Positions 1 through 9,960 of a stretch of 64,000 nt of DNA are shown here, one piece after another (positions within the stretch are counted from its first letter, which is position 1; each line of letters opens with the position of its first letter). A model generated the notes under the pieces. It was given only the letters and a program-made list of their open reading frames with translations. It was not told the DNA's origin and did no database searches. The position numbers and the translations under genes are program-made. The stretch comes from Cucumis sativus. Its lineage: Eukaryota; Streptophyta; Magnoliopsida; Cucurbitales; Cucurbitaceae. The DNA is taken from assembly GCF_000004075.3 (NCBI RefSeq), contig NC_026656.2, forward strand, positions 10,168,001 through 10,232,000, in the 5' to 3' direction.

Positions 1-2
1 TA

Positions 3-372
3 TCGTGGAAGTCTGCAAAACAGACTTGCATAGCTAGATCCACTATGGAATTTGAATTTATTGCTTTAGAATTGGCAAGACTAGATGTTACATGGATTAA
101 AAGCCTATTGGTAGATGTATCATTGTGAGGGGCATCATAGGTAATAGGTATTGCCAATAATAGTGTTTATAATTGCAAAATGAGGCATATATGTCTTAAA
201 ATTGGAGTTGTGAAATAATTCTTAAGGGAAAGAGTCATTTCCTTATAATATGTTAGGTCTTGGAGTTGAGAAGAACTTGGTTGATCATTTAATCAAAGGA
301 CTAAATAGGAAAATAGTTCTAGACTCCTCAATGAACATGGGGTTGAAGATCTATAGTGATCCATAACCCTTT
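3..372 (+). mobile_element. Ty1/copia pol C-terminal (RNase H) remnant
   Basis: Reading from base 3, the frame gives [19 protein letters not shown] followed by [20 protein letters not shown]. This is the RNase H end of a copia-type polyprotein, where the usual motif is SWKS-KQ--ARSTMEAE. Stops appear soon after (near 126), and later pieces resembling the terminal 'DxFTKGL' region are broken by several stops and shifts. The copy is therefore dead and truncated by the window edge. The family assignment rests on motif recall, not on a search. Confidence 0.75.
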
Positions 373-1250
373 GTTTGGATAGTCTATTGCGATGAACTTG
401 ATGGTCCATAATTTTTCTTTTTGGTTGGTAGTCTTTAGATGGATTTGATGGATGATACTAAAACCTTTTGAATGATCCATAGCCTTTCATGTGGGTGGTT
501 CCGTTATGGACTTAATGGATAATGATGAAGTGATCTTCATAGCTTATTTTGAGTAGTTTGTTTTAACAAACCTGATGAAGCATATATGACATGATAGTGA
601 AGGTATGTGCATGGCCATAATAAGCACATCATATATTGCATAATCAAGAAAAGAACCAGGAGTAAAGCATGTTGTAGGAGTCACTAGAAGAAATTGTGAG
701 TAGGGCTATATGAAAATGTGTCAGTAAAGGATTTTTCAATGCATAAATTTGCGTCGGGATTGAAGTCGGAAGATGATCTCCCGACACTACATTTTATGTG
801 TAGGAAGATCCTCTGTTTTTTTTTTTAAAAAAAAAAATATTGCAACCCAGTAGAAACTTGAAATGGAAAACGAATGAAAAATTAGAAAAAAATGAATGAA
901 AAAATAGCAAAATTAGAAAACCCAGAAGTGATTTAATCGGATCTTAGCATAAGATTAGTCCCTGATCCTGTGTTGCCAACGAAGAAAAAGCTTTCCTCAC
1001 TCCCTCCCCTATTCTTCGTGTATTCAGAGATTTTTTGTCCCTTTCGGGACTGATTAAATGGACATCTCTAGTGCCACTAAGGTCCACATCCAATAACTAA
1101 AGGGAGAATTCTTTCACCATGTGGCATCTCGATGCAACTAAGATTTGAGATTGTGTATCACGACCGTTTAAATTTGAAGGTCATCATTTAAAAGGAAATA
1201 TATGATCGTGTAGATCTACGCTTCTATCTTTCACCTTGGGTCATCCTAGG
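373..1250. other. Non-coding spacer downstream of copia remnant
   Basis: This stretch is AT-rich with no usable ORF. Phrases built on 'gatccataac/gatccatag' recur between about 350 and 540, suggesting decayed internal repeats of the element's 3' noncoding region. There is a T-run/A-run at 811-838. I see no gene here. Confidence 0.4.
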
Positions 1251-1472
1251 GCATTGTATGTCCAACATCAAATGAATTTGATGTAAGAAGGCTAAGGGTT
1301 AATTGGATAATTAGGTAATATTCTAGGTCAATTCCCTTTTTACTCCAATTGTAATAGAACTCTATAAATAGGAGTCTTCTCCTCTTATATGAAGCATATT
1401 ATTCATTCTAATAAAAGATACACAATCTTGGTTCTTGGAGGATTTCTCCTTGAGGTTACTTAGGCTACATCA
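1251..1472 (+). mobile_element. LTR-like segment with PBS-like site
   Basis: The segment holds a TATA-like CTATAAATAGG near 1351, AATAAAAGATAC polyadenylation-like sequence near 1410, and a terminal CA at 1471-1472. TTTGGTATCA follows immediately, the start of the usual copia primer-binding site complementary to initiator tRNA-Met (TGGTATCAGAGC, diverged here). The left edge is a guess: TG near 1256. Finding a PBS after an LTR that itself lies downstream of a pol tail suggests a tandem or nested element. This is inference. Confidence 0.45.
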
Positions 1473-2998
1473 ATTTGGTATCAAAATTACTGCATCAAAA
1501 ATTAAAGGCAGAATTCTTCCATTCCAGGGCATGGTATACCCGAGATCGTGTATCAAAATTTACACAATTGTATATTGCTCCCACGTGGCTGATTTATTTT
1601 AATATGAAAAATTGTCAAAAATAACAAATTTTATAAAATATTTAGCAACGTATACCAAAATTTTTAAATTCTATGAATAGTAGGGATTAATAGCCACCCA
1701 AAGAGTCTAGAATTTAGAATTTTATTTTAATTTATTTTACTATTTAAAAAAATGTCATTTAATATTTAAATTTTGAAATGGTTTAAAAATAACATATTTA
1801 TGAATTCATAAACAGGCAAAGGAAAAAAAAAGAGAGAAGAAAAAGAGCCCTAACCGCTGGCCCCTCATCCTTCTTCTCCGGCCTCTTCAATAGCAACAGG
1901 TAGCGACGGCCGGTGCCCACACCCAAGCCAACCGAAAGCTCTGTCGTTGAGGTTGCTCTATGCTCATCCACGAATCTGACTTGCATTGCGAGGCTTCGCC
2001 TAGGCTTTTTCAGCATCATTTCGACGACTAGTTCTGTCTTGCCAGCGTTTTTGGCTTGAGGGGTATGCTTTCGACTGTTACCCACACTCCCATTGATCTT
2101 AAATCAGTCTACCCATAACGTCTAAGCATCGGATCTGCAATTTTGAATGCTCTTGAATGCCGTCCAGCAAGGTTCAGAGCCTTTTTTGGTAAGAGTCAGT
2201 AAGTATTCTTGTTCTCTTTTCCATTTAGAGTTGGAGTTAAGTGTTTGAATGATATGGTGAGCCGTTTGAGCCCTTTAGTTGTTATGTTTGGGTGAATTTT
2301 GAAGTTTTGGACTAAATGCTTTGAACTGTTCTAGGATAGATTAAAGTGTGTGTGATTAGTTTTTAACCTGTGAAGGCTTGCTGTTTGTAGTTTTGGACTA
2401 GCTCGGACTGATCGACTCAGGTCTATGGTTGTTGATTTTGGGGGTAAGTATTCTTTTAAACACTCTCAAATTTCAATTAAGGTCTTCAAAATGAGTTCTA
2501 ATTTCTAAATTTTTTATGGATTCTTTAAACTTCGAGGACGTTGATATTTGTCCAAGTGGATTTATGATGGAGAATTGTAGGATAGTCAATTGAGGTAACT
2601 AGCTTCCACATCCCTTCCAGAATATGAATTTGTCTGTTGGGGTTTGATGAATGTTTGAAAATATGTTTGGAAGTCTGTTTTGTATTATTTGAAACTGTTT
2701 GAAATTCTTTTGGATGTTTTAAATGTTTTCCTATTAGAAGGCGTGTTTTATGTGATTTGAGGATTGGCCAAAAGTGTATTATATATTTTCAGTTGATTAT
2801 GTCAGATGGAAGTGTTGACTCTTTTGAATGATAGTTGGAAGTGGTTTTACTGATTTTGAATTGAAAGTGTTTCTGTTTTTGTTTTGGACCTTTGGTTACT
2901 TCTGAAAACTTTTGAAAGGTATGAATGGTTTGAATTGAGAAATTCTTCTGTTGAAAATGCTATTTGAAACTACAATGTTTTGTTTCATATGCTTCTAA
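1473..2998. other. Retroelement-like non-coding sequence
   Basis: AT-rich DNA with a GC-richer island at 1840-2090. A minus-strand open frame there has no recognisable domain. Many 'tttgaa/tttgga' phrases between 2600 and 2990 look like decayed LTR or untranslated element sequence. I see no gene. Confidence 0.3.
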
Positions 2999-3022
2999 AT
3001 GATTCAAGGGGGACTATTTGGA

Positions 3023-3148
3023 TATGCTAGTTTTGTTTTAGGATTGTATGCTAGTTTTGTTTTAGGATTGTATGCTAGTTTTGTTTTAGGATTGTATGCT
3101 AGTTTTGTTTTAGGATTGTATGCTAGTTTTGTTTTAGGATTGTATGCT
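3023..3148 (+). repeat. 24-bp tandem minisatellite, five full units plus a partial
   Basis: The unit TATGCTAGTTTTGTTTTAGG + ATTG repeats nearly perfectly five times, then decays at TATGCTTATTTTATTG. Because the unit is 24 bp, one frame reads an 8-residue repeat (YASFVLGL). The surrounding open frame (2999-3259) has no other protein-like content, so I regard it as a repeat and not a gene. Confidence 0.9.
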
Positions 3149-3500
3149 TATTTTATTGTAACCAAAAGTAGAATTTCTTGCACTCAAACACTAGAATTCT
3201 TCTGTATAATCTTTGTTTACAATGTTTGCACTGGTTGTACAACAAACAGTCATGATTAATTGGTAAGAATCTTTTCTTTGTAAGGCATAGCATTTTAAGC
3301 CATCTTTAGATTGGTCTTTTGCCATTTCATTAATGATTCGATTGGGGTTGACGCCATCAAGCTGACGAACCACTTTTAAATTTGAGTGATACCAACTTTA
3401 CCATTTTGATCTTTGGTGTTCAGATATAGTCAATGAAACTTTCTACACTTTTTATCCAGTCAAGAAAGAAACTAACTTAGTTCCTTGGTTTTTTGTTTAC

Positions 3501-3960
3501 TTATATTCTTCCAGAATAAGTTGGAAGATTTATCTTGTCAGATTTATTCCTCCATCTTTGACCACCAAAATATTGGTGATGGCTGTGAGGTTTTTGATAT
3601 GGATCTTGAAATGGAGACTGGAATTCATGGTATCTTGGTGGTTGATCTTGTAAAGGAGGGGGGTAACCGTCATCTCTAGAAGAATTAGAGTCATTTCCCA
3701 AATTAAGACTAGGAAAATCATGCAAAATATCCATACTGAAGTTGAACATGGACAGGAAATTGATTCTGCAGTTGATTTTCATGAAAAAATTTCTTTGTTG
3801 GGCCCCTGGAAATGCTTCTTTCTGGTTCTTGATGTTGACTCAAGCCTCTTGGAGGAATGCTTACCAGTTCTTGATTTCTTGGAAAGTTCTATGAGGGTTT
3901 TGTTGTCTACTTTAACTTTCCAACAAGGTTCCCCAATTTATTGGCTTCTTAATGAGCATG
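3501..3960 (-). mobile_element. Ty3/gypsy gag-like remnant
   Basis: The minus strand encodes a Pro/Gln/Asp/His-rich stretch ending RWRNKSDKINLPTYSGRI. This resembles the junction before the gypsy gag core, where 'K--LP-Y-G--' precedes the retrotransposon gag domain. The frame stops right after it, so the gag core is missing. The sequence farther 5' on the same strand (to about 3960) is in broken frames. Recognition is by motif recall only. Confidence 0.45.
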
Positions 3961-5220
3961 GTCTTGTTTTTGGACTCAAAATTGGTTATTTGATAATTTT
4001 CCTATTTCCTAAGTAAGAAGTGCATTTGCTTGTTGCACTCCCATATGGTGTCATTCATTTATCCTAAGGTGACTTCAACAGTAGTTAACATTTGGTTACT
4101 CATTTTGAAGAAGAAGATGCATCCCTGTCATGAGGTGGGGGATCATTTCTTTTGTTGGCATTTCTTCTTTCCACCACTTCACAGGACGCTCCAATTACCA
4201 ATTAATGAAAAGTGTTCTTGGAGAATGCTTGGGACAAAGTCTTTCTTGATCGAGTGAATGAAGAGAAGAATAACAAGCCCAAGTGTAGAGGTTGAAGCAA
4301 CCGGCTACACATGCTTGATTAAAACAACCAGCAGCAAAAGACTAAAAAGATCAACTTAAATAATTACTTCCTGAACTAAAACATATCTAGAAAAAGGACA
4401 AAACAATTACAAAACACAGGCTTAACTCAATCTGAAAATACCCCAACATTGTTTGGAAAGAAGATTGAAGATTCATGTGTGTTGTGCTCACATTGCCTTT
4501 ACACTTGAGTAATTGACTGTTGTTTTGGTTGATTGCTAATCAACATCTCTGATTGTATGAATGAATTAGATGTTCAACGGTAATAACATATGTTGGATTA
4601 CTACAACTATTCATCTTTCCCACTGTTAAAACGAAAATACATAAGACTGAAAGTTATGCTTGAGTGAAAGTATTGACCATATGGTAGCTTTGTATTGGAA
4701 AATATTGAAAGATTTAATCTTGTTAAGGATATGAAAGTTTATTTATTAAAGGTATTGAAAGTTCATTTGAGCGTTTTGGATTTACTGAAGGACTGTTTGA
4801 AAGTTTTAGGTCCAAAAACTCCAAACCTTTAGTTAGTTTTGGAAAGCTTATTTGATCGTAAGGTTTTGATTTGGAAACTACGCTGAAAGCTTTACGTGGT
4901 TTGTATTCTTGTGTACGAAAGTTTTGAAAGAAAATGAATTTCAAAACTAATTGCTTATTGAGTATTTTTGTATTCATTTTTCTTTTTCCAAAATGCTTTC
5001 ACTTGAAGGATTAAGTGTTAGTTATGAAGTGAAGTTTGGCGTTTTGGTGCAAGACATCAAATGATGCTTCGTTTGGACTTGATAGTTTGACTTCGAACTT
5101 GTTTGTACTATGTTACTTCTATTGAAATGTGTTAGTTGTAAAAGCTTCTAATTGTTACGTTTTCCACTTTTTGTTTCATTAGTTGGATTGAGAAATACCG
5201 ACTATTAAACCATCATCACC
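3961..5220. other. Non-coding, probably element-derived sequence upstream of the small gene
   Basis: No supportable gene. The stretch is AT-rich with scattered short frames on both strands. Part of 4450-5220 must serve as promoter and leader for the small gene starting at 5221, but I cannot place a TATA box or leader with confidence. Confidence 0.3.
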
Positions 5221-5580
5221 ATGTCGCCTCCTGGGGGTTCACCAAGGAAGCGAAAGGAGGTTGAGCCGCTTGTGAAGCCGAAAGTTGCAGAAGCCGATTC
5301 AATTTCAGCAAATCGACTTCTAGCAGGCTATCTTGCTCATGAGTTTCTCTGCAACGGCACTTTGTTTGGGGAGAAGTACGAACCGGCTCTAAATGAAGCT
5401 GTTGGAATGGCTAACTCGCAGTCAACTGAGTGTAAGAGGACGAAGCTGGAAGCCGCTGCGGCGAGCATAAAAAAAGTAAATCATAGCTATGCTGAGGTGG
5501 CAAGGATCTTGAAGATGGATGGAGCCCATTTGCCTGGAATTGTGAACCCGGGCCAGCTCGCTTGGTGGATTAAAATGTAA
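5221..5580 (+). CDS. Small basic/acidic conserved-looking protein, function unknown
   Basis: An intronless 119-residue frame with ATG in a good context (CATCACCATGTCG). Codon use and GC content (CCGCTT, GCAGAAGCC, GGCCAGCTC) are clearly richer than the flanking AT-rich debris, which supports real coding. The N-terminus carries a basic KRK cluster (residues 10-12) resembling a nuclear localisation signal. The middle has an NRLLAGYLAHEFL stretch that looks helical, and the end is a hydrophobic GQLAWWIKM. No signal peptide or membrane span is seen. I have a faint memory of plant proteins with the 'NRLLAGYLAHEFL-NGTLFG' signature, but I cannot attach a tested function and give none. A 3' UTR with AATAAA-like signals follows up to about 6300. 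Confidence 0.7.
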   Translation: MSPPGGSPRKRKEVEPLVKPKVAEADSISANRLLAGYLAHEFLCNGTLFGEKYEPALNEAVGMANSQSTECKRTKLEAAAASIKKVNHSYAEVARILKMDGAHLPGIVNPGQLAWWIKM

Positions 5581-7138
5581 CTGTCAACGTGGTGTCCTTT
5601 GATTGATGTATATTTTACTTTGGAGTTTACGTTGAAATCTTCCGTATCTCAAAACCACAAGAGAAATGGAGTATAGATGACTTCTCTCTCTCACCAAGTT
5701 TGTTTTCGAGAGATTATCTTCCATTTGTTCTATTGAATTTCAATATCAGCGTAGAGTGATATCTGTTACTGATCAATGTATAGGACTAAGTTCAGAAATG
5801 GATAATTGGTTCTCTTTGTTAGTTTTGTAATTGTACAGTTTCCCTTTTCATGTAAATGATTATACCTTACCCTTTTTGGTCTTGTTTTCTTTCATTCTTT
5901 TTTTAGTTACTTTGATTTTCGAAATACAGGTCCAAAATGGATGTATGCTTAAGCTTTTAATTGTTGTACAGACATTTATTTTAGCAATCGAAGTGAAAGC
6001 CACGATGATTGAAGTATGCATGATGTTGAAGTTTTATACGGTTTATGAATGTGTTTATAAATGTGTAAGTTAATGAATGATCCTTCTTCTCATGTTCATT
6101 GTGAATGGTTTGTTGGATTGAGATCCTCATATGTTTTCCTTAATCGGTGGAAGAATTAATATGAAGTGATAATCTCCAAGAACATACTCTACTCTAAGAA
6201 ACAAAGGGTTTCACTTTTAGCCTTTTCAATGTTATTTGTTAGGACGTTTTGTTGTATTATGATCCAATAAATCTTTTTCTTTTTCATTCCTCAGGCTGTG
6301 CAGTCCACTAAATGAAGGAGAAAAGTAGTGGAGATATTAAGAGGAACATTCAGAAAATGTCACTTTCCCTTTTGAAATAGATAAAAGTGCAACTTTTAAC
6401 ACTCAAAACTATTTATAAATGATAAGATGAGGCAACATTTTGATGCAAAAAACTTTTGTTGCTACCATATATGTAAATTTATTTATGTATTTTATTTTTG
6501 TTTCGTTAAACTTAAAGATCTGTAAAAATCACTATTGAGAATGTTAAGATGAAAAGTTAATTTAGAGATTTGATTCTATTATTTGCAAAAATCACCCTAG
6601 GACACGAAACTCATTAAAAACAAAATGCTCTCTATACGTATGAATTAAATTAAATTAAATCAGAATATTATCAAAATGTTTTGAAAATAATTCTAAAATG
6701 ACCAAAAATCACTTTTGTCTCTACTCTCTGACGCATGCTTTTTTATATATATATAATTTAGAAATCAAGTAGAGAATTGAGTACTAAATTAAACTAGTTT
6801 TTTTGGTAATTAAAAACGTGTTTGAATTTCAGACCTAACTATATAATATCATCACAAAACATCCCATGTGGAAGTGCTCCAACCCCAACCAAGGACTAAG
6901 GAGGGAAGTGGGAGGGTAGGTAGGATGAAAAAGGAATAGAGATAAATAAATAAACAAAATTTAGACACACTTGATTTGTGGATTAATTTAGTTTATTCTG
7001 TACCTACCCTTGTATTATTATTCATTTGTGTGACAATCGAAACAGAACATGAGCAGTTACAGCTTAACTTAAATCAAAAGCTAATGGATTCTATTCTACA
7101 GTTACCAAAGTAAAGAAAAGGCTTTAACTTAAACCAAT
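5581..7138. other. 3' flank and intergenic DNA between the small gene and PMP22
   Basis: The first part is likely the 3' UTR of the small gene, with polyadenylation-like ATCCAATAAAT near 6260. The remainder is AT-rich with no coding signal. The last 100-200 bases (about 6960-7138) should be the 3' UTR of the minus-strand PMP22 gene. Confidence 0.4.
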
Positions 7139-9960
7139 TTATGCTGCCTTCACTGATCTTGCTTTCAGATTCAGAAAGATTCCCCTGAAACCACAAGAAA
7201 CACAATACTTTGCCTCAAATTTGGTAACAGCAACATAATATCAAAATCTTTTTGTCTATTGTTTCTTAAATACCACTAAAGATCCAACCTCAAATTGGTA
7301 CTGCAATTTTCTTTTTAGAAAACAGGAGTATTTTATTTTGAAACAATGACAAACTGATCGGAACCAAATATATTGAATTATAAAAGATAACAGAAATACA
7401 AGATAAACCCAAGTATTCGAGATATGTGGACTTTTCCAATCTTGAAATGAATCTTAAGCTCTATTTCACTCACATAAATATTGCTTACCCATTTCTTCCC
7501 TACCCACTGAACCAAACTGTAAGACTCCTAGTCAGGAATATATTTGGATAATTAGTATGATTAGTAGTAAGGAGCATTCTAGTAAATAGATATTAACTTT
7601 GTTAGGTTTTTTAGTTATAAATAGTAGGAGAGAGTATGGCTATAGGTGTGAAGAATTTAGAAGAGTGTTTGGCTATTAGGAGAGGATTATGAGCCCTTTA
7701 GACCGTAGAAGAGTTTGTTCATCTATCTTTACGTGTTCTAGTTATTATCATGATTTTGTATCAGTGGATTGTCCTTGAAGTAAATATTCGATCATACGGG
7801 TGTTTGCCTTGTGAATTTCTTGGATATTTGTATTCTTGTTGGGATTTTATACTTGCAGGAAGTAGAATCGTGAGACAAACTTCCCTAACAAACTACTTTA
7901 ACTATTTATCAATAATCCCTTAATATCCCTCTAATACCATTCCTATCACAAACTTCAAAATTACAGAAGATCATAGAATTGACAAGACTGTCCAAGTAGT
8001 TGAAAGTTAGTACAAAACAATGTCAGCACACCAGTTTTCTTCTCTGATTCTGGTGAAAGGACATAATACAAGTAACCTATCATGTGATACTAAGGAAAGG
8101 AATTTCTATTATTTAAGAATATTTATATCATTATAGGTAAATATTCTGTCAATATTTTTCCTTTTCACCTTTGATCACTTTCTTTATAGGCAACAGATCT
8201 CACTTCTATACAAGAAGACTTATATTGCACATGACAATATATTTCTATCCCCTAAAATTCAAGAACATTGACTCCTTTTTTTCCTGTAAATTAAAAGAAG
8301 AAAAGATGAATGGTCTCACCAGCATGAAGCAACAAAGCTGTGAAATATCACTCGAAATTGGATAGGCATGTATTGGTAATTCACCCAACCAACTATAGGC
8401 CAGAACTGCAAATCATAAGCATAACCATTTTATTGTTATTATCTAATTTACTAGGGGCTTTCTTCATGTATAACAGCAATACAAAACTAAATAAAACAGG
8501 AAAAAGCCAAGTTTACAAAGTTGTTTAAAGGAAATTAGACTTATAAAAGAGTATATACCCGCCAAGCAGTCAACTGAATAGTTGGGTAGTCCTTTCGAAC
8601 TTTAGCCTTGACTAAACTCCATGGTCTTCCTGAAATTATAAATTTTTGGGTCAATGTGTTCATTCAACAAAATTGTCACCGTTTTAGTCAACATAACATG
8701 CATGAACACTATTAATTTTGCTCAAATAAAACAACTACTTTCAGAATACGTTTAATAATAATAATTTTCTGTTTTTGAAGTTAATACTTATTTACTTGCT
8801 ATTCTTTAGTATGGTTATGGTGTTCATATTTCTTAAAGATATATTAGACTTCTATTCTCTTTTGTTTTCTGTTTTTGGAAACTACGCCTCTTTTGGTTAC
8901 AGTGTTGTCTTTAGTTTTTGGGTTCTAAAAATTAAGTTTGTTTCCTCCCAATTTCATATAATGATTTCCATCTTTCTTAAATTGAATTCTTAGTCATATT
9001 TTAAAACAAAAAAACAAGTTTTTTAAAAACTTATTTTATTTGGCTTTGTTTTTTAAAACCTTAATTTTAAAAAAAAAGTAATAACAAACCAAGAAATTTA
9101 GAAACGTACAAAAAAACCAAAAAACAATGGTTATCAAAAGTGGCCTAAAAGCTTTTGTTTTTCAAATTTTGACTAGGAACTCGTATGATTCCTCGACAAA
9201 GATGAAAACTATGGTAAAGAAAACACAGAAAACCAGTACACTTTTGAGAAATAGTAAGAGATAATCAACATTCGAAGTTGAAGTTGACAAAAAAAAAAGA
9301 CAGGGAGTAATTGCAAATTCGATTACCTTCTACTACCAATCCATAATACATCATGAAAAATAAATTATTCCAAGGAGAGCTAGTCACTTGTTCCAATAAC
9401 ACCTAACAAAATATATAACACATCCATCCATCAATACAACTACAAAAAAAAAAAAAAAAAAAAAACACCTAACAAGATTGCAAAGAACGATTAAAGAGTT
9501 AGTACAAAAAAACTCCAAAGTAGAAAAGGAGATATGAACCTTCTTTGCAACAGTTGTATTTCCTTTCTTTCCCTTGAAAATTCTATCCATCAATTTGTGC
9601 AAAAAATGCCCAAACGGTCCAGCATAAGCAAAGCCATAGAGCTACAAACCAAAACCCATCTAAAACACTATCCTCTGTTTCGATCACAGCAAAATAAAAA
9701 CAACAAAATAAAAAGTACCATCAAAAGAAGCAATCGTCTAAACTGAAGTTTCTTGATCCCAGAAATCTTCTGAGCCACAGAGTCACTAATCCCAGCTAAA
9801 ACCCCAGCAGTAATAGCCTGAAAACAAAGTTAAACAGACCCTTAAAACAAGTTTAATCAAACTGATTGAGAGTAATGATGAAACTGACCTTAGTTCTAAG
9901 AGGATTCTTCTGAAGTTGCAGGAGATATCCTTGCCAAGCTTCAGTGACTATAGAGGACAT
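7139..9960 (-). CDS. PMP22: Peroxisomal membrane protein PMP22 (Mpv17/PMP22 family)
   Basis: Seven exons on the minus strand: 9889-9960, 9719-9817, 9540-9641, 9327-9402, 8559-8629, 8320-8405 and 7139-7184. They join to 183 residues, against about 190 for the plant family. The order is diagnostic: MSSIVTEAWQGYLLQLQKNP, then LRTKAITAGVLAGISDSVAQ, then YGFAYAGPFGHFLHKLMD, then PWNNLFFMMYYGLVVEGRPW, then the Mpv17 signature FWPIVGWVNYQYMPIQFRV, ending NLKARSVKAA. The family comprises small four-helix membrane proteins; the plant PMP22 branch sits in the peroxisome membrane, with an unresolved pore-like role. All junctions fit GT-AG and keep frame. The last intron (7185-8319) is long and carries an LTR-like insertion. 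No truncation is seen. Confidence 0.93.
7518..7890 (+). mobile_element. Solo-LTR-like insertion in the last PMP22 intron
   Basis: A ~373-bp block with TG...CA ends (TGTAAGACTCC ... TTCCCTAACA), a TATA-like TTATAAATAGTAGGAG near 7613, and a downstream end with the TTGTTGGGATTTTATACTTG / AGACAAACTTCCCTAACA texture of plant LTRs. AAACT occurs at both edges (7514-7518 and 7890-7894), overlapping the terminal T and A. It is therefore either a target duplication around GTAAG...CTAAC or a coincidence. No internal coding region adjoins it, hence 'solo'. Confidence 0.45.
9441..9463 (+). repeat. Poly(A) tract in PMP22 intron 3
   Basis: An uninterrupted run of over twenty A lies between exons 3 and 4 of the minus-strand gene, so the pre-mRNA would carry U here. 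It may assist as a polypyrimidine tract for the exon 4 acceptor about 40 bases away. Confidence 0.8.

Noticed and set aside
1798..2085. 95-residue minus-strand frame
   Set aside because: No domain, surrounded by element-like DNA, no splice or promoter context; composition alone is not enough.
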